A DNA stretch of 64,000 nt. Origin: Pseudomonas chlororaphis. Lineage in GTDB: Bacteria > Pseudomonadota > Gammaproteobacteria > Pseudomonadales > Pseudomonadaceae. This document shows, one piece after another, positions 32,715 through 42,112 of this stretch (position 1 is its first letter; every line of letters starts with the position of its first letter). The translations under genes were made by a program, and so were the position numbers. Below the pieces are notes generated by a model, which did no database searches, was not told where the DNA came from, and was given only the letters and a program-made list of their open reading frames with translations. The stretch covers positions 248,001 through 312,000 of the forward strand of contig NZ_JSFK01000001.1 of NCBI RefSeq assembly GCF_000783395.1. The letters run 5' to 3'.

Positions 32715-35459
32715 ATGGACATGTTCAGCAAAACACCGGTGCTGGCAGTGAACGACCCACGCGGGCTGGCCGTTCGCAGGGTCGATTACTGGCGTTGCGA
32801 CGTTAATCAAGCACCTGAACCGTGCATCCATCGCACGGCCCACGACGCGGCGGGTCGCGCGGTGACGCAGTGGGACCCGCGATTGTGGGCGCTGCAAAGC
32901 GATGATCCGCTCGCGCCGGCCAACCTGAGCACCGTTTACTTGTTGAACGGGCAGGTTCTGCGTTCGAACAGCGTCGACGCCGGGATGCAGCTCAGTCTGT
33001 TCGGTCCGGGCTCAGAGACATTGATGGATTGGGACAGCCGAGGTACCCGCCGGGACATTGAGCATGACCTGTTACTGCGGCCGACGGCGGTGTTCGAAGC
33101 TGGCGAGCTGCAACCACGCCGTTGCGCCGAGCGTTTTGGATATGGTCAGCCGGGTGATGCCGATCAAGCGCGTAATCAGCTTGGCCAACTGATTCGTCAC
33201 GAAGACCCGGCGGGAAGCGTGCTGTTCGAGGTCTTCGCGATCACTGGGGAGAACGTTGAAAGTACCCGGCATTTCACCCTTGAACCCGTCTCCCCGGATT
33301 GGCCTGAGCCAATCGATGAGCGCCAGCGTTTGCTCGAACCCGGTGAGGGCGCAATGACCCATTGGCGTTTCGGGCCCCTCGGGGCGGTGCTCGAGCAGAT
33401 CGATGCGAAGGGTAACCGGCACGTCAGTGAGCTGACCCTCAATGGAGGCTTGCGCGCCCGCCATCTGCAGTTGAGCCATCAGACTGAGCGGCGGGCGGTG
33501 GTCAGCGATATTCACTACAACGCAGAAGGGCTGGTCACGCAGGAACTGGCAGGCAATGGCGTGCTGACAACGCTGACCTACCGTGAAGAGGATGGGCGTC
33601 TGATGATGCGTCACGCCGAAACCGGTCAGGGTGTGGTCTTGCAGCATCTGCTGTACCAATACGACCGGACAGGCAATGTGCTGAGCATCGAAGACAAGGC
33701 GTTGCCCGTGCGCTACTTCGCCAACCAGCGCATCGAACCGATCAGCCGCTTCAAATACGACAGCCTCTACCGGTTGCGTGAGGCCAGCGGATGGGAGGCG
33801 AGGACGGGCGATGGCGACCCGACAGCGATCGCCAACTATTTGCAAACCTATGGTTATGACGCTGGCGGCAATCTACTCAAGCTGACCCACGTCGGCGCAC
33901 AGAGTCCAGGTCATGATCTGCAGGCTGCCCGCTACAGCAATCGCTGCCTGCCCTGGCGCAATGGCGTGCCCCCCGACGAGGCAGAGATCGCCGCAGCGTT
34001 CGACGCTCGCGGTAACTTGCTGCTGCTGGATCAAGGCCGGCAGTTGCAGTGGAATCTGCGCAATCAAGTGGATGCGGTCGTGGCGGTGCAACGCGATTAC
34101 GCTGCGGATGATCACGAAGTCTATCTCTACGACGGCGCTGGTCAGCGTGTACGCAAGATTCGGTCGCTGCAGACCAGGGTTCGTGCTGTCGTTACGCAGG
34201 TACGCTACCTCCCGGAAATGGAATTGCGCACCGACAACGGCACCGGCGAGGTGCTGCAAGTCATCACGGTGCAGAGCGCCCTGAACAGTGTTCGTGTTCT
34301 GCACTGGGAGAGTCCGCCGCCGGCAGGCGTTAACGATCAGTATCGCTACAGTTTCAATGATCATCTGGGATCGATCAGTCTGGAGCTGACGGCAGATGCG
34401 CAACTGATCAGCCGCGAGCATTTTTATCCATTCGGGGCGACCGCGTGGAGTGAGGAAAGCGACATCAGTTACAAAACCGTGCGTTACTCGGGCAAAGAGC
34501 GTGATGCAACGGGTCTGTACTACTATGGTTTTCGTTATTACATGCCGTGGTTGCAACGCTGGTTGAATCCTGATCCTGCCGGTGCCATAGACGGGCATAA
34601 CCGTTATCGGGCAATGCGCAACAACCCCATCGTGTATACCGACAGGGACGGGCGCAAGCCAGGCAACAAAAACGGTGATCGGGTTTATCACGAGCTTGCC
34701 GAGCAAAAACTGGTCAATCCGCTGCAAGCTGCGGGAATGCAGCCGGTGCGCAACTATTTTGAAGCCAGTAATGACCCCAAAGTACAGGCCTACCGTAAGG
34801 CCATTCCCGATGAATTGGCAAAGCTGGGAGCCAAAAGCGACTCTCTGCTCAATACCCATGAAGCCCATGTGAGGGCGGCGGTCAGAACACAGACCGCATC
34901 GCCATCAGGGCCCATTCTTTATCACTCCGGTGAGCTGCTCTCTGCGGGCATGAGCAAGATTATCGGGGAGCAGAACACCAGTCGGATAATGGGCCCGATG
35001 TCGGTTGCCTTCAACAGTCCGACCGAAGACCCGCAGGTTCTTGCCGGCAGGCGCGATGCTGTGGCGAAGACCTTCAAGACCGGTGGACAACTGTTGATGC
35101 ATGCAGCCCATCCCGCGGCCCAATTACTCGGTGCAGCCAGTACCGCGATGGGTAACGTCATGGAAATCTCGGAAGCGCAGACGCGTGTGCAGTACAGGAT
35201 GTTGAATACGCCGGCCAATGTGGCGATGAACGTCCCGGGGGATAATGCGCAGATATCTTTTCAATCATTCCAGCAAACATTCACTTTGCCTCAGCAATCG
35301 CTGTTTTCAGAGGCGTCGGCGGCGCCAAGTGAATGGGCACAACAGTTATTGGCCGTCGCCTTCAAGCCGCCACCGCTACAGATCGTTCATGCGAACGATG
35401 ATTCAGTAAACGATGACGAATATCTTGATCGTCCGCGTCGAGGCTCACATTACGGTTAA
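32715..35459 (+). CDS. TccC-type RHS-repeat toxin with unrecognised C-terminal domain
   Basis: A 914-residue protein of the TccC/SepC family, the C component of insecticidal TC toxins. The N-terminus (KTPVLAVNDPRGLAVRRVDY, TAHDAAGRAVTQWDPRLWAL) is diagnostic. RHS/YD-type repeats fill residues about 40-560, and the RHS core region (YRYSFNDHLGSISLELTADA, FYPFGATAWSEES, YSGKERDATGLYYYGFRYYM, WLNPDPAGAIDGHNRYRAMR, NNP) ends near residue 645. TccC proteins cut themselves after this core, releasing a variable toxic tail; here the tail is about 265 residues (NKNGDRVYHELAEQKLVNPL onward) with no motif I know. No A or B component gene is in the window. It has its own operator and terminator. Confidence 0.88.
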   Translation: MDMFSKTPVLAVNDPRGLAVRRVDYWRCDVNQAPEPCIHRTAHDAAGRAVTQWDPRLWALQSDDPLAPANLSTVYLLNGQVLRSNSVDAGMQLSLFGPGSETLMDWDSRGTRRDIEHDLLLRPTAVFEAGELQPRRCAERFGYGQPGDADQARNQLGQLIRHEDPAGSVLFEVFAITGENVESTRHFTLEPVSPDWPEPIDERQRLLEPGEGAMTHWRFGPLGAVLEQIDAKGNRHVSELTLNGGLRARHLQLSHQTERRAVVSDIHYNAEGLVTQELAGNGVLTTLTYREEDGRLMMRHAETGQGVVLQHLLYQYDRTGNVLSIEDKALPVRYFANQRIEPISRFKYDSLYRLREASGWEARTGDGDPTAIANYLQTYGYDAGGNLLKLTHVGAQSPGHDLQAARYSNRCLPWRNGVPPDEAEIAAAFDARGNLLLLDQGRQLQWNLRNQVDAVVAVQRDYAADDHEVYLYDGAGQRVRKIRSLQTRVRAVVTQVRYLPEMELRTDNGTGEVLQVITVQSALNSVRVLHWESPPPAGVNDQYRYSFNDHLGSISLELTADAQLISREHFYPFGATAWSEESDISYKTVRYSGKERDATGLYYYGFRYYMPWLQRWLNPDPAGAIDGHNRYRAMRNNPIVYTDRDGRKPGNKNGDRVYHELAEQKLVNPLQAAGMQPVRNYFEASNDPKVQAYRKAIPDELAKLGAKSDSLLNTHEAHVRAAVRTQTASPSGPILYHSGELLSAGMSKIIGEQNTSRIMGPMSVAFNSPTEDPQVLAGRRDAVAKTFKTGGQLLMHAAHPAAQLLGAASTAMGNVMEISEAQTRVQYRMLNTPANVAMNVPGDNAQISFQSFQQTFTLPQQSLFSEASAAPSEWAQQLLAVAFKPPPLQIVHANDDSVNDDEYLDRPRRGSHYG

Positions 35460-35462
35460 GTA

Positions 35463-35527
35463 AAAAAGCCCCCGCCCAACCCACTGCGGATAGGGGACGC
35501 AACGGGCTGGACGGGGGCTTCTTTTTT
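35463..35527. terminator. Bidirectional terminator between the RHS gene and algA
   Basis: A long stem, AAGCCCCCGCCCAACCC with GGGCTGGACGGGGGCTT (two near-complementary mismatches), with T runs on both outer sides. It serves the convergent RHS toxin gene and the alginate operon. Confidence 0.85.
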
Positions 35528-35535
35528 AACGGACG

Positions 35536-36987
35536 TTACTGCGCGATGGTTTTCACCGACACGCCGCGTTCGATCGGGGTGGAACGGCCGTAGATATCTT
35601 CGAAGCGTTCGATATCGTCTTCACCCAAGTACGAACCCGACTGAACTTCGATGATTTCCAGCGGGATCTTGCCCGGGTTGCGCAGGCGATGCACCGAGGC
35701 GATCGGGATGTAGGTCGACTGGTTTTCGCAGAGCAGGAACACGTTTTCATCGCAGGTCACTTCGGCAGTGCCGCTGACCACGATCCAGTGTTCGGCGCGG
35801 TGGTGGTGCATCTGCAACGACAGGCAGGCACCTGGTTTGACCGAGATGTGCTTGACCTGGAAGCGGCCGCCCATGTCCACCGAGTCGTACGAGCCCCACG
35901 GACGGTAGACCTCGCAGTGGTTCTGGGTTTCGCTGCGACCCTGTTCGTTGAGGGTGTTGACCATCTGCTTGACGCCTTGGACCTTGTCCTTGTGGGCGAT
36001 CATCATGGCGTCCTTGGTTTCGACCACCACAATATTTTCCAGACCGATCACCGACACGAGCTTGCCGTTGCCGTGGATCATGCAGTTCTTGCTGTCCTGG
36101 ATCACCACATCGCCTTTGGTCACGTTGCCGTTGGCGTCTTTCTCGTTGACTTCCCACAGCGACGACCAGCAACCGACATCGCTCCAGCCGGCAGTCAGCG
36201 GCACCACGCAGGCGCGTTGGGTTTTTTCCATCACGGAGTAGTCGATGGAGTTGTCCGGGCAGCAAGCGAAGGTGGCTTCGTCCAGCGTGACGGTGTCGGC
36301 GTCCTGTTCGCTGCGCTCAAGGGTCAGCAGGCAGGTGTCGTAGATGTCCGGATCATGCTTTTTCAGCTCTTCGAGGAAGCGGCTGGCGCGGAACAGGAAC
36401 ATGCCGCTGTTCCAGTAGTAACCGCCGGATTCAACGTATTCGGTGGCGCGTTTTACATCCGGTTTTTCGACGAAGTGCGAGACGCGACTGACGCCTTCGG
36501 GCAACAGCGAGTCAGCGGTGGATTTGATGTAGCCGTAACCGGTTTCCGGTTTGGTCGCCGGCACACCGAACAGCACCATTTCGCCATTTTCGGCGGCGAC
36601 GGTGGCCAGGGCGAGGGCGCGTTGCAGCGCTTTCTGATCTTCGAGAACGTGGTCGGCCGGCAGCACCAGCATCAGTTCGTCACGACCTTCATTGACCAGC
36701 ATCATCGCGGTCAGGGCCACGGCCGGCGCAGTGTTGCGGCCGAACGGTTCCATCAGGATGCGCTGGCATTCCAGTTTGCGGTTGGCCAACTGTTCGTTGA
36801 CGATAAAGCGGTGATCCTTGTTGCAGACCACGATCGGGGTGTCCATGCCTTCGAACACCAGGCGCTCGAGGGTCTGCTGGAACAATGTGTGTTCGCCAGT
36901 CAGGGCGAGGAATTGCTTAGGGAACTGCTTACGCGAAAGCGGCCAGAGACGCGAACCGCTACCACCTGACAAGATCACCGGAATCAT
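35536..36987 (-). CDS. algA: Mannose-1-phosphate guanylyltransferase / mannose-6-phosphate isomerase
   Basis: A bifunctional cytosolic enzyme of 483 residues supplying GDP-mannose for alginate (first and third steps). The N-terminal pyrophosphorylase signature is LSGGSGSRLWPLSRKQFPKQ, with VEKPDVKRA further on. The C-terminal cupin isomerase shows SLQMHHHRAEHWIVVSGTAE. The ATG at 36987 has GGAG upstream and gives the family start MIPVILSGG. It is the last gene of the operon, 125 bp after algF, and ends at the shared terminator. Confidence 0.97.
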   Translation of the reverse strand: MIPVILSGGSGSRLWPLSRKQFPKQFLALTGEHTLFQQTLERLVFEGMDTPIVVCNKDHRFIVNEQLANRKLECQRILMEPFGRNTAPAVALTAMMLVNEGRDELMLVLPADHVLEDQKALQRALALATVAAENGEMVLFGVPATKPETGYGYIKSTADSLLPEGVSRVSHFVEKPDVKRATEYVESGGYYWNSGMFLFRASRFLEELKKHDPDIYDTCLLTLERSEQDADTVTLDEATFACCPDNSIDYSVMEKTQRACVVPLTAGWSDVGCWSSLWEVNEKDANGNVTKGDVVIQDSKNCMIHGNGKLVSVIGLENIVVVETKDAMMIAHKDKVQGVKQMVNTLNEQGRSETQNHCEVYRPWGSYDSVDMGGRFQVKHISVKPGACLSLQMHHHRAEHWIVVSGTAEVTCDENVFLLCENQSTYIPIASVHRLRNPGKIPLEIIEVQSGSYLGEDDIERFEDIYGRSTPIERGVSVKTIAQ

Positions 36988-37112
36988 ATTGTTTACTCCA
37001 TAAAATCGATTGGTTAGAGGCACGAACGCTGTGTCGTTTCACTCTTGTTTTTGTCTCGTACCCGAACTCTCACCTCGGTCCCTGTGGGAGCCGGGTCAGT
37101 TCGGAAAATTGA

Positions 37113-37769
37113 TTAGCGCGTCGACACCGGGCGTTTCACCCAGACTGGCGACAGGCTGCTGCCCGAACCGGTGACGTACAGCACTGCTGCTTCACCGCGC
37201 TCCAGGGCAACCGGTTTCACGTCGCCGACTTTCTTGTCGCCTTCGTACAGCGCCAGGCTGACTTTCACCGGGTTGATTTCACGCTCGCCACGGCCCTTGG
37301 CCGCTACGTTTGGCACGACGTCGGTCTTGCCGTCGGCGGTTTTCAGGGTCAGCGGCTTGTCGCTGAGGTTCTGCACGCGCACCAGGGATTTCTGCTTGTT
37401 CTTGAACGGCGGTTCTTCGATCAGTTGCGGCGCGCCGGAAGCGTTGTTGACCAGGGTGTAGTAGTGATCACCGGCCAATTTCACCGGCAGGGTCTGGCTG
37501 CCGACCTTGGCGCTGTAGTCACCGCCCGGCATGAAGCTGAAGTCGCTGCTGGCCAGCGGCGCAACGTCGCTCAGGTTAGTGCTGCCGACGGTGGCGCTGA
37601 CTTCAGCGTTGCTAGCGTTGTAGATACGCACAAAGGTCGAGCCTTTCGGTGCGGTCGGGCCGTACAGTGCGGCGTCGCCACCGGCGAAGGCAGGGACGGA
37701 AAGCACGCTGAGGCCAGCAACCAGTGCGAAGCTTTTAGCGAGACGACGAGGAGTAGTAGTGAAAGTCAT
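37113..37769 (-). CDS. algF: Alginate O-acetylation protein AlgF
   Basis: A periplasmic protein of 218 residues needed with AlgI and AlgJ for alginate acetylation; its catalytic role is unclear. Signal peptide LVAGLSVLSVPAFAGG; mature start DAALYGPTAPKGSTFVRIYN as in known AlgF. It consists of two beta-rich halves joined by PFKNKQKS. It follows algJ after 14 bp. Confidence 0.96.
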   Translation of the reverse strand: MTFTTTPRRLAKSFALVAGLSVLSVPAFAGGDAALYGPTAPKGSTFVRIYNASNAEVSATVGSTNLSDVAPLASSDFSFMPGGDYSAKVGSQTLPVKLAGDHYYTLVNNASGAPQLIEEPPFKNKQKSLVRVQNLSDKPLTLKTADGKTDVVPNVAAKGRGEREINPVKVSLALYEGDKKVGDVKPVALERGEAAVLYVTGSGSSLSPVWVKRPVSTR

Positions 37770-37783
37770 GGTGTACCTCTCTT

Positions 37784-38959
37784 TCAGTTTTGCGCCCGAT
37801 CGGGCGTCTCGGATTTAGTGTTGATGGCTACGTTTTGTTGGCGCGCGCCGGCTTGTTTAAGCTCTGCGACCCACTGCGGGTCGGCGTCGCCGATTTCGTT
37901 GTTCACAGGCAGATAACGTTCAGGAAACTCCCAGATCAGCACCTGTGGCGGGCTGTTCTTGAAGTCATCGCTTTTCAGGTAGCTGAGCATCGGCAGGATC
38001 GGGCCGTGGCCGTCTTCGGCGTAGCTCACCACGTCGCTGTGCAGCGCTTGTTTCAGTGCACCGACGAAGTTCCAGTTCGGGTTGGCGCTGTAGCTGGTGC
38101 CAACCAGTGCCACCGGCACTTCATTGCTGGCGAACAGCGCGTCGTCACCGGCAGGCTGATCGCCAGCCGCGACGGTGTTGCGCTTTTGCAGCGGCTCTTG
38201 CGCCGGCATCAGGTTTTCAAACAGCGGATCGAGCGGCAGGAACAAACGCAGATCGCCCTTGTGCGTGACTTTTTCCGCTGGCGTAGTGACGAAGCGCTGC
38301 GGCTCGCCGCTGAGCGGGAACTTGTCGGCGATGGTTTTCGCCAGGGTGTTCGCCGCAATCTCGGCGCCTTCCGGCGTCCAGTGGGTGTCGGTGCGCAGGA
38401 ACACTTGCTGACCGTTCTGCTTGGCCTGTTGCAATGGCTTGAGCAGGTCAGGGGCGAGGATCTTGTCGGCCGCGACGCGCTGGTGGAAATCCTGATAAAG
38501 GTTTTCGTGAATGCTCGCCGGTTTCACTTCACCCAGATGCTCCGGGTACAGGCGAACCTTGGCCGGCACGATCGCCATCACCAGTTTCACGCCTTTGTCT
38601 TTCAGGGTCTGGCGCACGCCTTCGACCAGCGCGTAGTTGCCTTGCAGGTTCAGCTCTTCGTTGACGATCGGGTTGAATTCCTCATCGCTGTACAACCACT
38701 GATCGCGACCGAGCACCACGCCCGGACGACCTTCGTTGAACAGTTTGAAATCCAGCGCGGCCCAGAGGTTGGTGCCCAAACGCTTGATCGGGAATTCATC
38801 GTCGTAATGGGTTTCCACAGCCTTGCTCCAGCGGCCGTTGAGCACCGTTGCATCGGCATTGGTGCTGAAGCCGAAGAAGCTGCGAACCGACCACAGACCC
38901 AAGACCAACAGGGTCACCAGGAACAGGGCGATGTAGAAGATGCGTAATGAGCGGGTCAT
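37784..38959 (-). CDS. algJ: Alginate O-acetyltransferase AlgJ
   Basis: A 391-residue inner-membrane-anchored, periplasm-facing protein with an SGNH-like (AlgX/AlgJ) domain. The anchor is FYIALFLVTLLVLGLWSVRS. Catalytic features are the serine in VGTSYSANPNWNF and the paired RTDTHWTPEGAEIAANTL. It is thought to pass acetyl groups from AlgI towards AlgX. Spaced 10 bp from algI. Confidence 0.96.
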   Translation of the reverse strand: MTRSLRIFYIALFLVTLLVLGLWSVRSFFGFSTNADATVLNGRWSKAVETHYDDEFPIKRLGTNLWAALDFKLFNEGRPGVVLGRDQWLYSDEEFNPIVNEELNLQGNYALVEGVRQTLKDKGVKLVMAIVPAKVRLYPEHLGEVKPASIHENLYQDFHQRVAADKILAPDLLKPLQQAKQNGQQVFLRTDTHWTPEGAEIAANTLAKTIADKFPLSGEPQRFVTTPAEKVTHKGDLRLFLPLDPLFENLMPAQEPLQKRNTVAAGDQPAGDDALFASNEVPVALVGTSYSANPNWNFVGALKQALHSDVVSYAEDGHGPILPMLSYLKSDDFKNSPPQVLIWEFPERYLPVNNEIGDADPQWVAELKQAGARQQNVAINTKSETPDRAQN

Positions 38960-38969
38960 GTCAGATCCC

Positions 38970-40535
38970 TCAGAACTGGAAGTAAAGGAACGGCGAGAAG
39001 CTTTGCGCCGAGAGTTTGAGAATCGAGGCGATGAACAGCAGCAGGATCAAGCCGCGCATCACATAGCGCGACCAGTCCGCGCTCCAGTAGGCCGGTTGCA
39101 CCTGAGCTTCGACGCCGACGGTGTAGCCAGGCTCGTGGATGCTCGCCGGGTTTTCGCCGGGTGCGGCTTTGATCATTCCCGGGGTCGCGGTGGCAGGGCC
39201 GTTGGCCTCGACGTTGACTTCAGGTTTGCTCTTGGCCGGCGGCTGGTTGGTGTACAGATCACGCAGGCCGAAGAACGCCAATGTCACGTACGCCACCACC
39301 AAAGTCGCCACTTGCAGGCCGGTGAGGCTGGCCTGATTGAGTTCCGACAGCGACCAGTCGCCGAAGCTGAACATCGCGCCGTACATGCGCCCGGCAACGT
39401 GCAGGTTCTCGGCGCGGAAGATCACCCAGCCCATGACCACGAGCAGGAAGGTCAGCGCCCAGCGGATCGGGTTGAGGCTGCGCGGCGAGGTGTTCAGGCC
39501 CAGCGCTTTTTCAATTGCCAGCCACATGCCGTGCCAGGCGCCCCAGACGATGTAAGTGATGTTCGCGCCGTGCCACAGACCACCGAGGAGCATGGTCAGG
39601 AACAGGTTGCGATAGGTCATCAGCGTGCCTTTACGGTTACCGCCGAGGGTGATGTAGAGGTAGTCACGCAGCCAGGTCGACAGGCTGATGTGCCAGCGAC
39701 GCCAGAACTCGGTGATCGACTGGCTGATGTACGGCTGCTTGAAGTTTTCCATGAAACGGAAACCCATCATCAGGCCCAGACCAATCGCCATGTCGCTGTA
39801 ACCGGAGAAGTCGAAATACAGTTGCGCGGTGTAAGCCAGTGCGCCGAGCCAGGCATCGCCGGTGGTCGGGTTTTGCAGGGCGAAGCAATGGTCGGCGACC
39901 ACCGCGAGGGTGTCCGCGATAAAGACCTTCTTGATGAAACCCTGCATGAACCGCGTGCAGCCCTCGGAGAACTTGTCGAGGGTGTGCGTGCGATTGTTGA
40001 ACTGATCGGCGAGGTCGCGGAAACGCAGCACCGGGCCGGCAATCAAGTGCGGGAAGATCGCCACGAATGCAGCAAAGTCGATCAGGTTGCGTGTGGCCGG
40101 GGTGTCGCCGCGATACACGTCGATGATGTAGCTGATCGATTCGAAGATGTAGAACGAGATCCCGATCGGCAGCAGCACGTGGGTGAGGATGAACGGCTCA
40201 AGACCGACCGACGTCATCATCGCGTTGATGCTGTCGACGCCGAAGTTGGCGTACTTGAAGTAGCCGAGGATGCACAAATCGACTGCGACACCGAACAACA
40301 GCCAGCGCTGCGCCGGTTTGGTTCGCACGCCGGCGGCACCAACTTTGAGGCCGATCCAGTAGTTCCACAGCGTAACGGCGGCGAACAGCGCGAGGAAGTC
40401 CACACGCCACCAGGCGTAGAACACGTAGCTGGCGATCAGCAGCAGCAGGTTGCGATAGCGTTGCCCGCTCAAGTAGTACAAGCCGAGAAAGATCGGCAAG
40501 AACAGAAACAGGAACACGTTGGATGAAAATACCAT
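38970..40535 (-). CDS. algI: Alginate O-acetylation membrane protein AlgI (MBOAT)
   Basis: A 521-residue MBOAT-family inner-membrane protein that moves acetyl groups across the membrane. It starts MVFSSNVFLFLFLPIFLGLY (ATG at 40535, GGAGAG upstream), has many helices, and carries the MBOAT histidine in LGGLWHGANITYIVWGAWHG. A proline- and alanine-rich segment near residue 460-490 (PPAKSKPEVNVEANGPATAT) is an added cytoplasmic loop. It is separated from algL by a 444-bp gap holding a repeat element. Confidence 0.96.
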   Translation of the reverse strand: MVFSSNVFLFLFLPIFLGLYYLSGQRYRNLLLLIASYVFYAWWRVDFLALFAAVTLWNYWIGLKVGAAGVRTKPAQRWLLFGVAVDLCILGYFKYANFGVDSINAMMTSVGLEPFILTHVLLPIGISFYIFESISYIIDVYRGDTPATRNLIDFAAFVAIFPHLIAGPVLRFRDLADQFNNRTHTLDKFSEGCTRFMQGFIKKVFIADTLAVVADHCFALQNPTTGDAWLGALAYTAQLYFDFSGYSDMAIGLGLMMGFRFMENFKQPYISQSITEFWRRWHISLSTWLRDYLYITLGGNRKGTLMTYRNLFLTMLLGGLWHGANITYIVWGAWHGMWLAIEKALGLNTSPRSLNPIRWALTFLLVVMGWVIFRAENLHVAGRMYGAMFSFGDWSLSELNQASLTGLQVATLVVAYVTLAFFGLRDLYTNQPPAKSKPEVNVEANGPATATPGMIKAAPGENPASIHEPGYTVGVEAQVQPAYWSADWSRYVMRGLILLLFIASILKLSAQSFSPFLYFQF

Positions 40536-40652
40536 CCCGATCTCTCCATGTTTGAACCAACAGTCAAGGGCCAAAGCCCCCCCAAACCCCCCGTGGTAGT
40601 GGAGGGGTGAAACGGTGTTTCTGTCAGGGTTGTGCCGGGCCTTGAAAACCTG

Positions 40653-40961
40653 CCCTCACCCCCCGCCCTCTCCCGGAGGGAGAGGGAGCCTGATCTCCAT
40701 GGTTTTCAGAAAAGGAGATCGACTCGATATTTCTGTGCAGCCTGATCTCGATTGTTTTTCAACGCCTGAGATCGACCCGATATTTCTGTGCAGCCTGATC
40801 TCGGTTGTTTTTCAACGCCTGAGATCGACTCGGTATTTCCTTGCAGCCTGATCTCGGTTGTTTTTCAACATCTGAGATCAACTCGATATTTCATTTCGGC
40901 GTAACTCGTACAGCCACCTCGGTCAGTCCCCTCTCCCTCCGGGAGAGGGTTAGGGTGAGGG
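40653..40961. repeat. Palindromic-end element (CCCTCACCC family), copy 5, with 53-bp tandem array
   Basis: Left end CCCTCACCCCCCGCCCTCTC and right end GGGAGAGGG-TTAGGGTGAGGG. Between them are four tandem units of 52-53 bp (starting at 40689, 40741, 40794 and 40847), each CCTGATCTCGGTTGTTTTTC, then AACGCCTGAGATCGACTCGG, then TATTTC-TGCAG-type sequence. It lies inside the alginate operon between algL and algI. The units are core sequence amplified, not spacer-separated repeats. Confidence 0.85.
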
Positions 40962-40979
40962 GCTTTTGCTTTTCGCCTT

Positions 40980-42104
40980 TCAAGAGCCTTTATTGCCCTT
41001 CTCATGCGACGGGTCGTAGACCTTGGTCAGGTCGCCACCCAGGCGGAAAGTCTTGAACGGCTGCATGCCGTGCTTCTTCTCGATGACATCCGGCGGGCAG
41101 GTGTAGAGCGTGCAGAACGGTTCGAGCCAGGCGAATTTCATGTCCTCTTTCAGGTCGGTCATGTCCTGCTCTTTGCCGTTCTTCTTCTCGAATTCGTCCG
41201 GGTCTTTCACCCCCGACAACACCCGATCACCCAGACGCTTCAGCGCACCGTTGTTTTCCTGGCGCAAATCAACACCGTTGACCTGGGCGAAACTGGCGAT
41301 CATCGCCAGCGGCGGCAGGGCGTAGTTGTGATAGGCGAGGGCGCGTTGCTGGCGCTTGAGTTCGTTCGGCAGGAAGCCGTCGGCATCGACTTGATTGACG
41401 CCAACCTTGTATTCCTTCACCGCCCAGTCAAACAGGTCGCGGCGGTTGGTCGCGACCGACGTCGCCATCACCGACCATGCAGCCCAGTAGGAATGATTGT
41501 TGGTTTTTTCCAGCGGCAGGTTGTCCCAGTCGCTGACCACCTGATCGGCCATTTTGCTGAACCACGCCTCGATCAACTGTGCTTCCTGCTGATGCTGGGC
41601 CAGCGGGTGCGAGTCGGAGAACTTCAGGCGGATGTACGAAGAGGCCATGCTGCCCAGCGCCCATTTGCGCATCGACTTGCCGGTGTGGTTGAAGTCTTTC
41701 GACATCAGGGCATCCGCCCGAGCCCAAGTAGCCAGCCAGTTCAGCGTGCATTCGAGCTGTTCCGGACGACCGTCGCGCATGAACTGCATCACCCGTTTGG
41801 CGGTGCCGCGTTCCAGCGTGGTGATGTCTTTGGTGGTGTCGCGAAAGGCTTTTTCCGACTGCACGTTCAGTGTCGCGCGGGCCTTGTCCGAACCTTCGTA
41901 TTTGCTGCGAAATTGCAGCGGCCCGGTGTACGGCGTCGGCATCGCGTCGCAGCCTTCGCTTTTGTCACCGGTCTTGAATTTATCCACAGGCGCGAAATAG
42001 CCCTGAGGTGGACGCAGTGGCGCGGCGGCCTGCGCGGTGCCGGCGAAGATCGCCAGCCCGAGCAGCGTCGGCGCTAAAAGAGTTTTCAGTTTCGAGTTTC
42101 GCAT
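40980..42104 (-). CDS. algL: Alginate lyase AlgL
   Basis: A periplasmic polysaccharide lyase (PL5) of 374 residues that cuts mannuronate linkages and clears alginate misrouted into the periplasm. Signal peptide [20 protein letters not shown]; catalytic region [18 protein letters not shown]. The ATG at 42104 has GAGG six bases upstream; the one at 42116 overlaps the algX stop and is second choice. Family length about 370. Confidence 0.96.
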   Translation of the reverse strand: MRNSKLKTLLAPTLLGLAIFAGTAQAAAPLRPPQGYFAPVDKFKTGDKSEGCDAMPTPYTGPLQFRSKYEGSDKARATLNVQSEKAFRDTTKDITTLERGTAKRVMQFMRDGRPEQLECTLNWLATWARADALMSKDFNHTGKSMRKWALGSMASSYIRLKFSDSHPLAQHQQEAQLIEAWFSKMADQVVSDWDNLPLEKTNNHSYWAAWSVMATSVATNRRDLFDWAVKEYKVGVNQVDADGFLPNELKRQQRALAYHNYALPPLAMIASFAQVNGVDLRQENNGALKRLGDRVLSGVKDPDEFEKKNGKEQDMTDLKEDMKFAWLEPFCTLYTCPPDVIEKKHGMQPFKTFRLGGDLTKVYDPSHEKGNKGS

Positions 42105-42112
42105 AGCAGACC

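Noticed and set aside
32715..35459. A complete TC insecticidal complex
   Set aside because: Only the C component is present; no TcA or TcB gene lies within the window.
40689..40899. 53-bp tandem repeats as a possible CRISPR array
   Set aside because: The units are directly contiguous, with no unique spacers and no cas genes nearby.
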